Assembly: GCA_944326385.1 (NCBI GenBank)
Contig: CALVDT010000062.1
Span: 1 to 40,442 of the forward strand
Direction: 5' to 3'
DNA from: an uncultured Bacteroidales bacterium
GTDB taxonomy: Bacteria; Bacteroidota; Bacteroidia; Bacteroidales; UBA932
DNA: 40,442 nt
Shown: positions 33,035 through 40,442 of the stretch, piece by piece
How positions within the stretch are numbered: the stretch's first letter is position 1
Layout: every line of letters begins with the position of its first letter
Notes under the pieces: generated by a model
Seen by the model: the letters and a program-made list of their open reading frames with translations, nothing else
Told to the model about the DNA's origin: nothing
Databases searched by the model: none
Made by a program: the position numbers and the translations under genes

Positions 33035-35212
33035 ATGAAAAAGTATATATTAGCTTTGGGACTTGCTGCCTTGACAGCAGCATCCTGCTCGATAAACGAG
33101 AACAAGCTCGCTCAGCCGGAGACCGCCGGTCCGCGTCTGGTATTGTCCGGAGAGACTACGGTGAATACGAAGGTTTCGGTAGGCGAGAAAGACGGGGACA
33201 TTTATCCTTTGCTCTGGGTTACCGGAGATGTCATCAGGGTCTCCACCAAGGGAGCGGCAGCCGCTACTGAAGAAGCCCCTGCACCTGAGGGAACTTTCTC
33301 CAACGAAGCTGCCCAGCTTTTCAGCGAATCATCGGGAAGCACTTCCGGAGTCTTCCAGACCACGAACTCATTGGTTGCGGATTCCGATATGGATATAGTC
33401 ATCACATATCCGGGTACTGCAGTCTATTCAGAGGGTGTGCTGACTTCATCGGTTCCTGCTCTCCAGACGCAGAGAAGCGCAAGTTCCAGCCTGCATGTAG
33501 GAAATTATGCTCTTGCATACGACAATGATGTCACCCTTGCCGCAGGCCAGACCGAGGATGTGACTTTCCGGCTCGAACAGAAGACCGCTTTCGTGAAACT
33601 CGTCCTGTCCACATCCGAGTATGCTTCCTATAATCTTACCGGAGCCAGCCTGTATGCAGCGGGTGCCGAACTTTCCGGAGATGTAGCATACGATATCGAA
33701 AGTGCGACTCTTACCGTTACGAACGAAGGAGAAACCGTGGGTGCCGAGATTTCCCGTCCGGAGGCATTTTCTTCCGCTCAGGAAGTATACTTTACCGCAC
33801 TTCCTTGCGACCTTACCTCCAATGAGCAGGTCTATGTGATTGTCACCATGGAAAATCCTGCCGGGAACGAGACAGTGACTATCCCTGTGAAGGTCACAGG
33901 AGGCCTGCTTAAAGAGAGCTGCCTGTCAGTCATCGAAGTCAGCGGAATCAGCGCATCGTCCATACCTGCCGAATTCAAATGGTACGACCCTGTGGAGACC
34001 CGTGACCTGGTGGACGGCTGGGCATACGGAAAGCAGAACACCTATCTCATAGAGCAGAAAGCCAAGGGAGAGGGTGAGACCCATCTCAGCATAGATGTAC
34101 GTGCACGCGGTGATTTCTCAAAAGTGAAGGAACCTGTATATTACGGACTTCTTACCGGTTCATCGGAGATGTATAACAATAATGACGGGTCAGGACGTAA
34201 ACTCCTTCATTTGCCGAATAACGTATTGGCATACGAAGCTACTCCTACGAATACTGTAAATTCAGATTATACCATTGACGTATATTGCTATGACCAGTCT
34301 GCAAACGGCCGCTGGGGCGTGGTAGCTCTGTATGACAAGGATTACAATATCATCTGGTCTTTCATGATCTGGAGATATCTTGCAGGAGATGACCCGCGCG
34401 TGCAGGATGTCACTTATCCTGAGGGAAATATCGTCCTTATGGACAGAGTGCTCGGAGCCACATACGGTAACAAGTTGGCAGCGGAAAAAGGTGCAATGGA
34501 AATAGGAATCGCATATTTCCAGTGGGGCAGAAAGGATCCTTTCATGTGGTCTAATAGTGCTAGTGGAGCTCAGATTAATCCATATAATGAAAGAACTACA
34601 CCTGTCGGCTCTGATATCTCAACGGCGATAGCGTCTCCGAATCTTATCCACGCATATGGCGGAGAGGCTAATGACCTGGGTGACTGGCAGGAAAAAGAAC
34701 ACAGGGCAGACCTTTGGGGCGCTGTAAACAATACTACAGACTGGTACGACCCGAACGGTACCGGATACAAGACCATTTACGACCCTTGTCCTGAAGGCTA
34801 CAGGGTGCCGGATGCCTATGTCGCATATCTTGTGAAGAAAAATGCAGAACGTTGGGAAATCGAGAATGGTGTAAAATATGGTCAGGATGAAAGCGTCTTG
34901 AATGAAGACAGTCCTTTCTGGCCGAGCGCAGCGAGCGTCCTTGCCTATCCTCTCGGAGACGGTACATATGACTATTGGCCTTATGCCGGAGCACATTGGG
35001 CAGGATCCGGAGCAAACTGGGGAAATCGCCCGTCTTCGAATAACAAGCATGCAGCGCTCTACTGGTTCAATAATGTACTTCCTACCGATGTCCGCAGCGC
35101 TGTATGTCTGCAGTACTGTTATTATTCTGCAGAATACAAGGACACTAATACGACTGCTACCCGCGCAAGAACATTTGCAGTCCGTTGTCAGAAAGACACT
35201 GAAAACAGGTAG
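33035..35212 (+). CDS. Fimbrillin-like surface lipoprotein with FISUMP-type C-terminus
   Basis: A 725-residue lipoprotein (lipobox TAASC, Cys18). The N-terminal 300 residues resemble fimbrillin/Mfa-like beta domains, with the typical opening VTGDVIRVST and the FVKLVLS strand. A middle region carries WKW-type aromatic strands, and the C-terminal part includes IYDPCPEGYRVPDAY and ARTFAVRCQKD, the hallmark of the FISUMP (Fibrobacter major paralogous) domain. The surface function is uncertain; in PULs such proteins may bind the substrate rather than form pili. It ends before a strong hairpin at 35280-35336, which probably closes the susCD transcript. Confidence 0.75.
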   Translation: MKKYILALGLAALTAASCSINENKLAQPETAGPRLVLSGETTVNTKVSVGEKDGDIYPLLWVTGDVIRVSTKGAAAATEEAPAPEGTFSNEAAQLFSESSGSTSGVFQTTNSLVADSDMDIVITYPGTAVYSEGVLTSSVPALQTQRSASSSLHVGNYALAYDNDVTLAAGQTEDVTFRLEQKTAFVKLVLSTSEYASYNLTGASLYAAGAELSGDVAYDIESATLTVTNEGETVGAEISRPEAFSSAQEVYFTALPCDLTSNEQVYVIVTMENPAGNETVTIPVKVTGGLLKESCLSVIEVSGISASSIPAEFKWYDPVETRDLVDGWAYGKQNTYLIEQKAKGEGETHLSIDVRARGDFSKVKEPVYYGLLTGSSEMYNNNDGSGRKLLHLPNNVLAYEATPTNTVNSDYTIDVYCYDQSANGRWGVVALYDKDYNIIWSFMIWRYLAGDDPRVQDVTYPEGNIVLMDRVLGATYGNKLAAEKGAMEIGIAYFQWGRKDPFMWSNSASGAQINPYNERTTPVGSDISTAIASPNLIHAYGGEANDLGDWQEKEHRADLWGAVNNTTDWYDPNGTGYKTIYDPCPEGYRVPDAYVAYLVKKNAERWEIENGVKYGQDESVLNEDSPFWPSAASVLAYPLGDGTYDYWPYAGAHWAGSGANWGNRPSSNNKHAALYWFNNVLPTDVRSAVCLQYCYYSAEYKDTNTTATRARTFAVRCQKDTENR

Positions 35213-35279
35213 TGTAATTTTCATAGAGGCGGGGAGTGTTTGAAAATCATTTTGAACTTCCCTGCCTGGTTTGGTGGAG

Positions 35280-35345
35280 GTGAACTCAAAAGGGTGCATT
35301 TTGCGTTACGCTTGAAATTCCGGCTTTTGAGTTCACTTTCTTTTT
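35280..35345 (+). terminator. Candidate terminator closing the susCD operon
   Basis: A perfect 13-bp stem (GTGAACTCAAAAG at 35280-35292 with its complement at 35324-35336) is followed by a T-rich run (CTTTCTTTTTTATT). The loop of 31 bases is long for an intrinsic terminator. Confidence 0.65.
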
Positions 35346-35380
35346 TATTAAAATTGCATAAGAAGTTACCCGGTAACACA

Positions 35381-35402
35381 ACTTCGTCGAACTGACGTTA
35401 AA
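35381..35402 (+). repeat. Solo right end of the intergenic repeat
   Basis: TTCGTCGAACTGACGTTAAA matches the right terminus of the elements at 1-156 and 4695-4973, in the same orientation. It ends 14 bp before the ATG of the PL8-GH88 gene. The matching left arm and internal hairpins are absent. A small GTTACC/GGTAAC palindrome precedes it at 35365-35377. Confidence 0.65.
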
Positions 35403-35416
35403 ATATCAAGATCCTG

Positions 35417-38400
35417 ATGAAAAGATTCCTTTCGTCCTTTATTTTCATGCTGGCTCTTCCGCTTTTATCGCCTGCGGAAACCGCCATCGTCCCTGGAAAT
35501 TCCCTTGAAAAGGTCCGTAAAGCTTTCGTGGAGGCATCCATTGTCTCGTACGCACCGGATGAGGAGGTGACAAGACGTTTTATAGAGTACTCCGACTACG
35601 GGCGGGCGAACGACGTGCTCCTGCTCCAGCTCTATATGGCCGTGCATCTTCCTGATGATGAAGTGCAGCGGCTTTTAGACGCATTCGACTGGGCGGAAGG
35701 TTGCTGGAGGGATATCGACTATGCCGCTCAGGACAGGGGCCGCTGGCCTGCCACGCTGCATCTGACGAGGATGTATGCCTTGGCGAAACTCTACAGATAC
35801 CCGGGGCAGCATTGGGAAGACTCGGAACAGCTGGATAAGCTCCTGCATTCGGGAATGGACTGGTGGTTCCGGAACATGCCTGTCTGTCCGAACTGGTGGC
35901 ACAACGATATAGGTGTCCCGAAAAAGATGACATCAGTGCTCCTCATGCTCAGGGATGAACTTTCCCCGCAGGAGATAGCCGGCGGCCTCAAGGTGCTCGA
36001 ACGCTCCAGGTTCGGCAGGACAGGGCAGAACAAGGTCTGGCTTGCCGGGAACAACCTCATGAAAGGCCTGCTGACAGATGATGCCGCCTTGGTAGCCGAG
36101 GCGAAAAGACAGATAGCTGAAGAAATCTATATCACTTCTTCGGAAGGCATCCAGGAAGACTGGTCTTTCCACCAGCATGGTCCTCAAATCCAGTTCGGAA
36201 ACTACGGCCTTGCTTATGCCGACGGCATTTCCTTCTGGCTCAGGGTTTTGAAGGGAACTGAATATGCTTTCTCCCCGCAGCAGACCGAAATAGTGGAGAA
36301 TCTTTTCAGGAAAGGTCTCTGCTACAGCGTTTTCAAGGGAGTGATGGATCCGAGTTTCTGCGGACGTCAGAATTTCATCGATGCCGGAGCAGGGAAGGCT
36401 TTCGCCCTCTCTGTCGCAGCTCAGAACATGGCAGCTGCATCGGATGAGGACCCGGAACTTTTCCGCAGGATAGCTCTCGAGAACCTTCTCCCTGAGAAAT
36501 ACGGGAATTCACTTGTCGGGGCCGTTTATTACTGGCGTTCCGACTGCGGGATTTACCGCCGTCCGGACTGGTATGCTTCTATCAGGATGCATTCCGACAG
36601 GACTGTAGGCTTCGAGTTCACGAACAAGGAGAATACTCTGGCGAATTTCTCTGCCGACGGTGCGCTTATCCTCATGCAGGACGGTCATGAGTTCGAGAAT
36701 ATCTTCGCCTGCTGGGACTGGCGGAAGGTTCCCGGGGTTACGGCATACGATGACGGCAGGCCGATAAAGTGCGATGATTCGGTAGTCGGAAAGCGGAACT
36801 GGTCATCCCATGTGGGCGGTGCCGTCGCCGGTGATGTCATGGCTGCGACCATGGAACTGCAGCGGGACGGGCTTCATGCTCTCAAAAGCGCGTTTTTCTT
36901 CGATGACTGCGTGGTGAATCTCGGGGCTGGCATTACTGTTTCCCGTGATGACTTCAAATCCGTAACCACTGCGATAGACCAGACCCATCTTGTCGGGAAG
37001 ATTTCTTCCGGCCCTGACTGGGTGCATCACAACGGCAGAGGCTACGTAAGCCTCGACGGTGCTCCAATTTTCGTTTCTGACGAGTTGCAGAAAGGTAAAT
37101 GGGATGATATAGACCCTGCCTTCAAGGACAAGTGGGACGAGACGAAGGTGTTCAAATGCTGGTTCGAGCATCCTCTCGATAATCTTGCAGATGGAAAATC
37201 CGGCTCTTACGCCTATGCTCTCGTTCCGTGTTCGACTGCCAAGGAAACCGCCTCTTTCGCCGGGAAGTTTGCCAAAGGCGGTCGCAAGGCTCCGGTCTCA
37301 GTGTTGAGGAACGATGCGGACTGCCAGGCTGTCCGTCACGGTGAAGTGCTTTGCGCCGTTTTCCATACCCCGGGGCGTTATGATATCGGCGGGGAGGTTT
37401 TCGACATCGACGTGCCGGCTGTCGTCATCAGGCAGTCTACAGGAGAGAGGACAGTCTCTGAATTGCCTGAAACCATGAAGCAGATTTCGGACAGGGTCTT
37501 CGACAGGGCGCAGCATCAGTTCGCCCTCATGGACAGGAATCTCGAAGCCGCTGCGGCTGCGTCCGGGGAGAACGCGGGCATCCTTTTCCCGCGCAGTCTC
37601 GACAAGGAAGGGAATCTGGTCACGAGCAACATGAGGTGGTGGTGCTCGGGATTTTTCCCCGGTTCCCTATGGTACGTTTACGACTATACCGGCAATCCGG
37701 AGATGAAATCCCTTGCCGGAAAATATACTTCCACTCTCGAACCGCTGAAATTCCGCAAGGATGACCATGACATCGGCTTCCAGATCATGTGCAGTTTCGG
37801 AAACGAGTACGCGGCCACCGGCGAGCCTCATTGCCGCGAGGTCATAGATACTGCCGCAGCATCGCTTTGCACCCGTTTCAGTCCTGTGGTCGGCTGCACC
37901 CGGTCGTGGCGTTTCGGCGAATGGAAATTCCCGGTCATCATCGACAACATCATGAACATGGAACTGCTCCTCAAGGCCTGGCAGCTTACCGGGAACGGTC
38001 ATTATCGCGATGTGGCTGTCTCTCATGCCCTGACCACGATGAAGAATCATTTCCGTCCGGACCACAGCTGCTGGCATCTGGTGGATTACGACCCTGAGAC
38101 AGGAGCCGTCATCGGAAAACAGACGGTGCAGGGGTTTGCCGACAGTTCCGCCTGGAGCCGCGGGCAGGCATGGGCGCTTTACGGATATACGATGATGTAC
38201 CGGTACACCCGCGACCGCAGATTTCTGGACCATGCCCTGGCAGTGACCGATTATCTTCTGTCCCGGCTTCCGGAGGACGGCATTCCTTACTGGGACTATG
38301 ATTCGGACGTGATTCCGGATGATTTCAGGGATGCATCCGCTGCGGCTGTCATGGCAAGCGGCCTGATAGAGCTTTCCACGTATGCAGGAGGGGAGAAGGC

Positions 38401-38614
38401 TTTTGTTTATCTTTCGGCTGCCGAAAAGATGCTGCGCACTCTTGCCGGAGATGCTTATCTCGCCGGGGAAGACGAGCTTCACGGTTTCCTCCTGAAGCAC
38501 AGCGTGGGAAACAAGCCCGGAGATTCGGAAGTGGATGTGCCTCTGACATATGCCGACTATTATTTCCTCGAAGCCCTTGTCCGTTATCGCGGATTGTCGG
38601 AAATATCGCATTGA
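35417..38614 (+). CDS. Secreted PL8 polysaccharide lyase fused to GH88 unsaturated glucuronyl hydrolase
   Basis: A 1065-residue protein with a type I signal peptide (about 1-20). Residues about 25-675 are a PL8-type lyase: NWWHNDIGVP at 159-168, TGQN with Asn205, FHQHG with His254, Tyr263 and Arg317 in GRQNF. The His-Tyr-Arg spacing (9 and 54) equals that of the catalytic residues of pneumococcal hyaluronate lyase. A beta-rich region follows. Residues about 685-1060 are a GH88-type (alpha/alpha)6 hydrolase: RWWCSGFFPGSLWYVYD at 740, DDHDIGF with Asp785, IDNIMNM with Asp843 and SSAWSRGQAWALYGYT at 910-925. The lyase would cut hyaluronan/chondroitin-like chains and the hydrolase would remove the unsaturated uronate. 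The reading frame is continuous across the junction. Confidence 0.9.
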   Translation: MKRFLSSFIFMLALPLLSPAETAIVPGNSLEKVRKAFVEASIVSYAPDEEVTRRFIEYSDYGRANDVLLLQLYMAVHLPDDEVQRLLDAFDWAEGCWRDIDYAAQDRGRWPATLHLTRMYALAKLYRYPGQHWEDSEQLDKLLHSGMDWWFRNMPVCPNWWHNDIGVPKKMTSVLLMLRDELSPQEIAGGLKVLERSRFGRTGQNKVWLAGNNLMKGLLTDDAALVAEAKRQIAEEIYITSSEGIQEDWSFHQHGPQIQFGNYGLAYADGISFWLRVLKGTEYAFSPQQTEIVENLFRKGLCYSVFKGVMDPSFCGRQNFIDAGAGKAFALSVAAQNMAAASDEDPELFRRIALENLLPEKYGNSLVGAVYYWRSDCGIYRRPDWYASIRMHSDRTVGFEFTNKENTLANFSADGALILMQDGHEFENIFACWDWRKVPGVTAYDDGRPIKCDDSVVGKRNWSSHVGGAVAGDVMAATMELQRDGLHALKSAFFFDDCVVNLGAGITVSRDDFKSVTTAIDQTHLVGKISSGPDWVHHNGRGYVSLDGAPIFVSDELQKGKWDDIDPAFKDKWDETKVFKCWFEHPLDNLADGKSGSYAYALVPCSTAKETASFAGKFAKGGRKAPVSVLRNDADCQAVRHGEVLCAVFHTPGRYDIGGEVFDIDVPAVVIRQSTGERTVSELPETMKQISDRVFDRAQHQFALMDRNLEAAAAASGENAGILFPRSLDKEGNLVTSNMRWWCSGFFPGSLWYVYDYTGNPEMKSLAGKYTSTLEPLKFRKDDHDIGFQIMCSFGNEYAATGEPHCREVIDTAAASLCTRFSPVVGCTRSWRFGEWKFPVIIDNIMNMELLLKAWQLTGNGHYRDVAVSHALTTMKNHFRPDHSCWHLVDYDPETGAVIGKQTVQGFADSSAWSRGQAWALYGYTMMYRYTRDRRFLDHALAVTDYLLSRLPEDGIPYWDYDSDVIPDDFRDASAAAVMASGLIELSTYAGGEKAFVYLSAAEKMLRTLAGDAYLAGEDELHGFLLKHSVGNKPGDSEVDVPLTYADYYFLEALVRYRGLSEISH

Positions 38615-38642
38615 CCGCGTGAGGATTGATTGGAAGGACGGG

Positions 38643-38660
38643 AATTTTCTGTGGAAAATT
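38643..38660 (+). terminator. Weak AT-rich hairpin after the PL8-GH88 gene
   Basis: AATTTTC (38643-38649) pairs with GAAAATT (38654-38660) and is followed by a T-rich stretch. It is low in GC, so its efficiency as a terminator is doubtful. Confidence 0.4.
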
Positions 38661-38673
38661 TTCTTCTTCATGT

Positions 38674-38704
38674 TTTGTTTTTAATGTTAAAAAGATTAAT
38701 TTTG
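38674..38704 (+). promoter_or_regulatory. Bacteroidales-type promoter for the last lipoprotein gene
   Basis: TTTG (38674-38677), exactly 19 bp, then TAATTTTG (38697-38704): a textbook -33/-7 pair. The transcript would start near 38710 and leave a leader of about 20-40 nt. The final gene is therefore probably its own transcription unit. Confidence 0.75.
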
Positions 38705-38749
38705 CTTGGTTGAACGTAGTATGTAAACATGAAATTAATCTTTAATGCT

Positions 38750-40442
38750 ATGAAACATTCCCGTCTTTTCTATTCAGCACTGGTGATTCTTGCCGGATCA
38801 GTCTGTGCCTGGGCATTGTCTTCATGCACACGGACCGAGATCACCCCTTCTGATGGGGGGGGGGAGTATAATTCTCTGACCTATGGTGATACCCATAAAA
38901 GCATAAGTTCGGTAGTCTATACCGTAGACGAAGACAAGGTTTACACTTTCTATTTTTCTCCTACTAAGGATCTTGCATCGCTCAATGCGATGCTCATGGC
39001 GGACAACTACATCAAGATAGTCACAAAGACACCTACAGGCGATATCGACCTTCTCAATGAAGGGAACAGCCTTCTCTATGACGATGTAGCCGTATCCGCC
39101 GGGACGTCGGACAAGGTTTCCAGAAGCAGTCTTTCCCTCAAACTGACATCGACCAGCAGCATCACCATGAATCTCGATGTGGCTACGGACGGTGCGCAGC
39201 CTCTTTCTGCTAACTATGAGGGGCTTTGCTACAATGTTACACCTGCCGCCGACGGGAAGATACGTCTTGACAAGCAGATCTTCTTCTATTATTACGGCAC
39301 CACGACCAAGACGTCCAATATCAACGACTATTATCTTGCGGTAACCGACCTGAAGAGCTGGTCCGGCTCTGGACAGAGCTTCTCTCCTACATCCGAAGGC
39401 TATATCCTCACCCTCGATTTCTATGGTGAGGCCGGATCGGACTGGAAGGATTTCCCGGACGGGACTTTCGAGGAGAGCGACAGCAAGGGCTCGCAGACAT
39501 ACTACAGCGCAAGTTCGCACAGTTTCGTGACTTATTGCGCCCCTGACGGGACCGCCACTGACCTCCAGCTCACCGGAGAGCCTGTCACGATCCGCAACAA
39601 CGGTGACGGCACCTATACCATCACCGCCAATTTCATCGACCTCGATGACAATGACAAGACCCTGGAATACACCGGGGAACTGAATATATCCAACGGTACC
39701 ATACAGTCGTATCTGCCGATGATCGGTGATGATGTGGAATTCGACGGCGTCCCGAGCGCGGATGATCCGGGCGGATACGCCAGCGCGGTATATTACGGTG
39801 ACGTATATGATACCGGCTCAGGCATGATGTACATCAATCTCTACGACAAGAAAGGCTCGAACAAGCAGCCTGGAGGACATGTGCTGTCCCTTATGGTTTT
39901 CACCAGGACTTTCAGCGAAGACCCTTATATAGAGGAAGGCACCTATACCGTCGGTACCACCATGAAGCAGTGGAGCGCCTATCCTGGAGTGGAAGCCCAG
40001 CTTCTCGGAGGCATCATCCCGTGGGGTACCTACGCAGCCGTTGTCAATGAGAAACTTGAAGAAGGACCGTATTCATTCGCTTCTTCCGGTGAGATCAACA
40101 TAAAGAAGACCGAAGACGGCAGATACTATCATGTAGCGTTCGATCTCGAATCAGTCGACGGCCATGTCATAAAGGGAGAATTCCAGGGCGACATCCCTCT
40201 GACCGATGCTTCCGAGGATGATGACGGCAATGACGGTTCGACCAACCTCGAGACCGATGTGGAGATGGATCTGAGCTATCTTCCATCCGCCACATGCTCG
40301 CTCCCGAGCGAGATATATACGGGAGGACTCGGATTCATCCCTGTTGAATCCATCCATACCGGTGTGATACCTCAGGAAAGCGGAGACCCTGTCACGTTCA
40401 CCCCTGTCGGACAGGAATGCGGCTACCAGATCATCGATATCG
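38750..40442 (+). CDS. Surface lipoprotein with internal beta-module duplication (3' end beyond window)
   Basis: An open frame runs from 38750 to the right edge without a stop, more than 560 residues. An in-frame ATG at 38729 adds seven residues. The signal peptide ends in ALSSC (Cys26), so it is a lipoprotein. Right after the lipobox a run of ten G encodes Gly-Gly-Gly. The body appears to contain two similar beta modules: EGYILTLDFYG with DGTFE and DGTYTITANFIDLDD parallel GHVLSLMVF with EGTYT and DGRYYHVAFDLES. I recognise no named family. As the neighbour of a glycosaminoglycan-type PUL it may be a glycan-binding protein, but it has its own promoter. Confidence 0.75.
   Translation, partial: MKHSRLFYSALVILAGSVCAWALSSCTRTEITPSDGGGEYNSLTYGDTHKSISSVVYTVDEDKVYTFYFSPTKDLASLNAMLMADNYIKIVTKTPTGDIDLLNEGNSLLYDDVAVSAGTSDKVSRSSLSLKLTSTSSITMNLDVATDGAQPLSANYEGLCYNVTPAADGKIRLDKQIFFYYYGTTTKTSNINDYYLAVTDLKSWSGSGQSFSPTSEGYILTLDFYGEAGSDWKDFPDGTFEESDSKGSQTYYSASSHSFVTYCAPDGTATDLQLTGEPVTIRNNGDGTYTITANFIDLDDNDKTLEYTGELNISNGTIQSYLPMIGDDVEFDGVPSADDPGGYASAVYYGDVYDTGSGMMYINLYDKKGSNKQPGGHVLSLMVFTRTFSEDPYIEEGTYTVGTTMKQWSAYPGVEAQLLGGIIPWGTYAAVVNEKLEEGPYSFASSGEINIKKTEDGRYYHVAFDLESVDGHVIKGEFQGDIPLTDASEDDDGNDGSTNLETDVEMDLSYLPSATCSLPSEIYTGGLGFIPVESIHTGVIPQESGDPVTFTPVGQECGYQIIDI
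38855..38864 (+). repeat. Poly-G tract, 10 bases, near the start of the last lipoprotein gene
   Basis: Ten consecutive G (38855-38864) encode Gly-Gly-Gly plus the first base of Glu, 9-12 residues after the lipobox Cys. The frame is open at this length; 9 or 11 would truncate the protein just after its signal peptide. Confidence 0.92.

Noticed and set aside
37667-38671. 334-codon minus-strand frame opposite the GH88 half
   Set aside because: It is antisense to clear GH88 active-site sequence and has no domain of its own.
38822-39520. 232-codon minus-strand frame at the start of the last lipoprotein gene
   Set aside because: The + strand frame has a promoter, signal peptide, lipobox and open reading to the window edge, so the minus-strand frame is incidental.

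Overview
The window looks like a chromosomal segment of a member of Bacteroidota, most likely Bacteroidales. Four things point there: a SusC/SusD pair run by an ECF sigma factor and a FecR anti-sigma factor, an RnfBCDGEA complex preceded by an RseC-type gene, a succinylornithine-type transcarbamylase, and promoters of the Bacteroides pattern (TTTG, 19 bp, TAnnTTTG). The genus cannot be fixed by eye. No rRNA, tRNA, CRISPR array, transposase or phage gene was seen. Layout: (1) 177-4682, + strand: housekeeping genes for a Nif3-type metalloprotein, a coiled-coil zinc-ribbon protein, the replicative helicase DnaB, a DUF3108 protein and an RseC-type protein. (2) 5001-10412, +: the six-gene Rnf ion-pumping complex and a small TPR-like gene. 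(3) 10501-16301, +: a tightly overlapping MacB-like tripartite export operon (ATPase, two permeases, TolC-type channel, periplasmic adaptor). (4) 16336-17485, -: two paralogous small outer-membrane beta-barrel proteins. (5) 17583-22607, -: an arginine cluster argF'-argB-argE-mgsA-argH, in which methylglyoxal synthase is embedded with 1-4 bp spacing. (6) 22730 to the right edge, +: a polysaccharide-utilization locus with sigma factor, FecR, an STN-bearing SusC, SusD, a heparinase II/III-type lyase, two surface lipoproteins, a 1065-residue secreted PL8-GH88 fusion, and a further lipoprotein that runs off the window. The locus is probably aimed at a glycosaminoglycan-like uronate polymer: the lyase half would make unsaturated uronates and the fused GH88 half would remove them. 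The non-coding DNA is unusually structured. A hairpin-rich repeat of about 280 bp lies just upstream of nif3 and rnfB, and its right end alone lies just upstream of the PL8-GH88 gene. An array of eight 53-bp units, each with a 10-bp inverted repeat, separates the sigma factor from FecR, behind a polypyrimidine tract. A shorter 80-bp array and a 28-bp-stem hairpin separate argB from argE. Four poly-G tracts of 8-10 bases occur, three inside genes (an ABC ATPase, the ECF sigma factor and the last lipoprotein), where slippage would switch the reading frame. The most interesting candidates are the sigma/FecR spacer array, the gene-start-associated repeat and the PL8-GH88 fusion.
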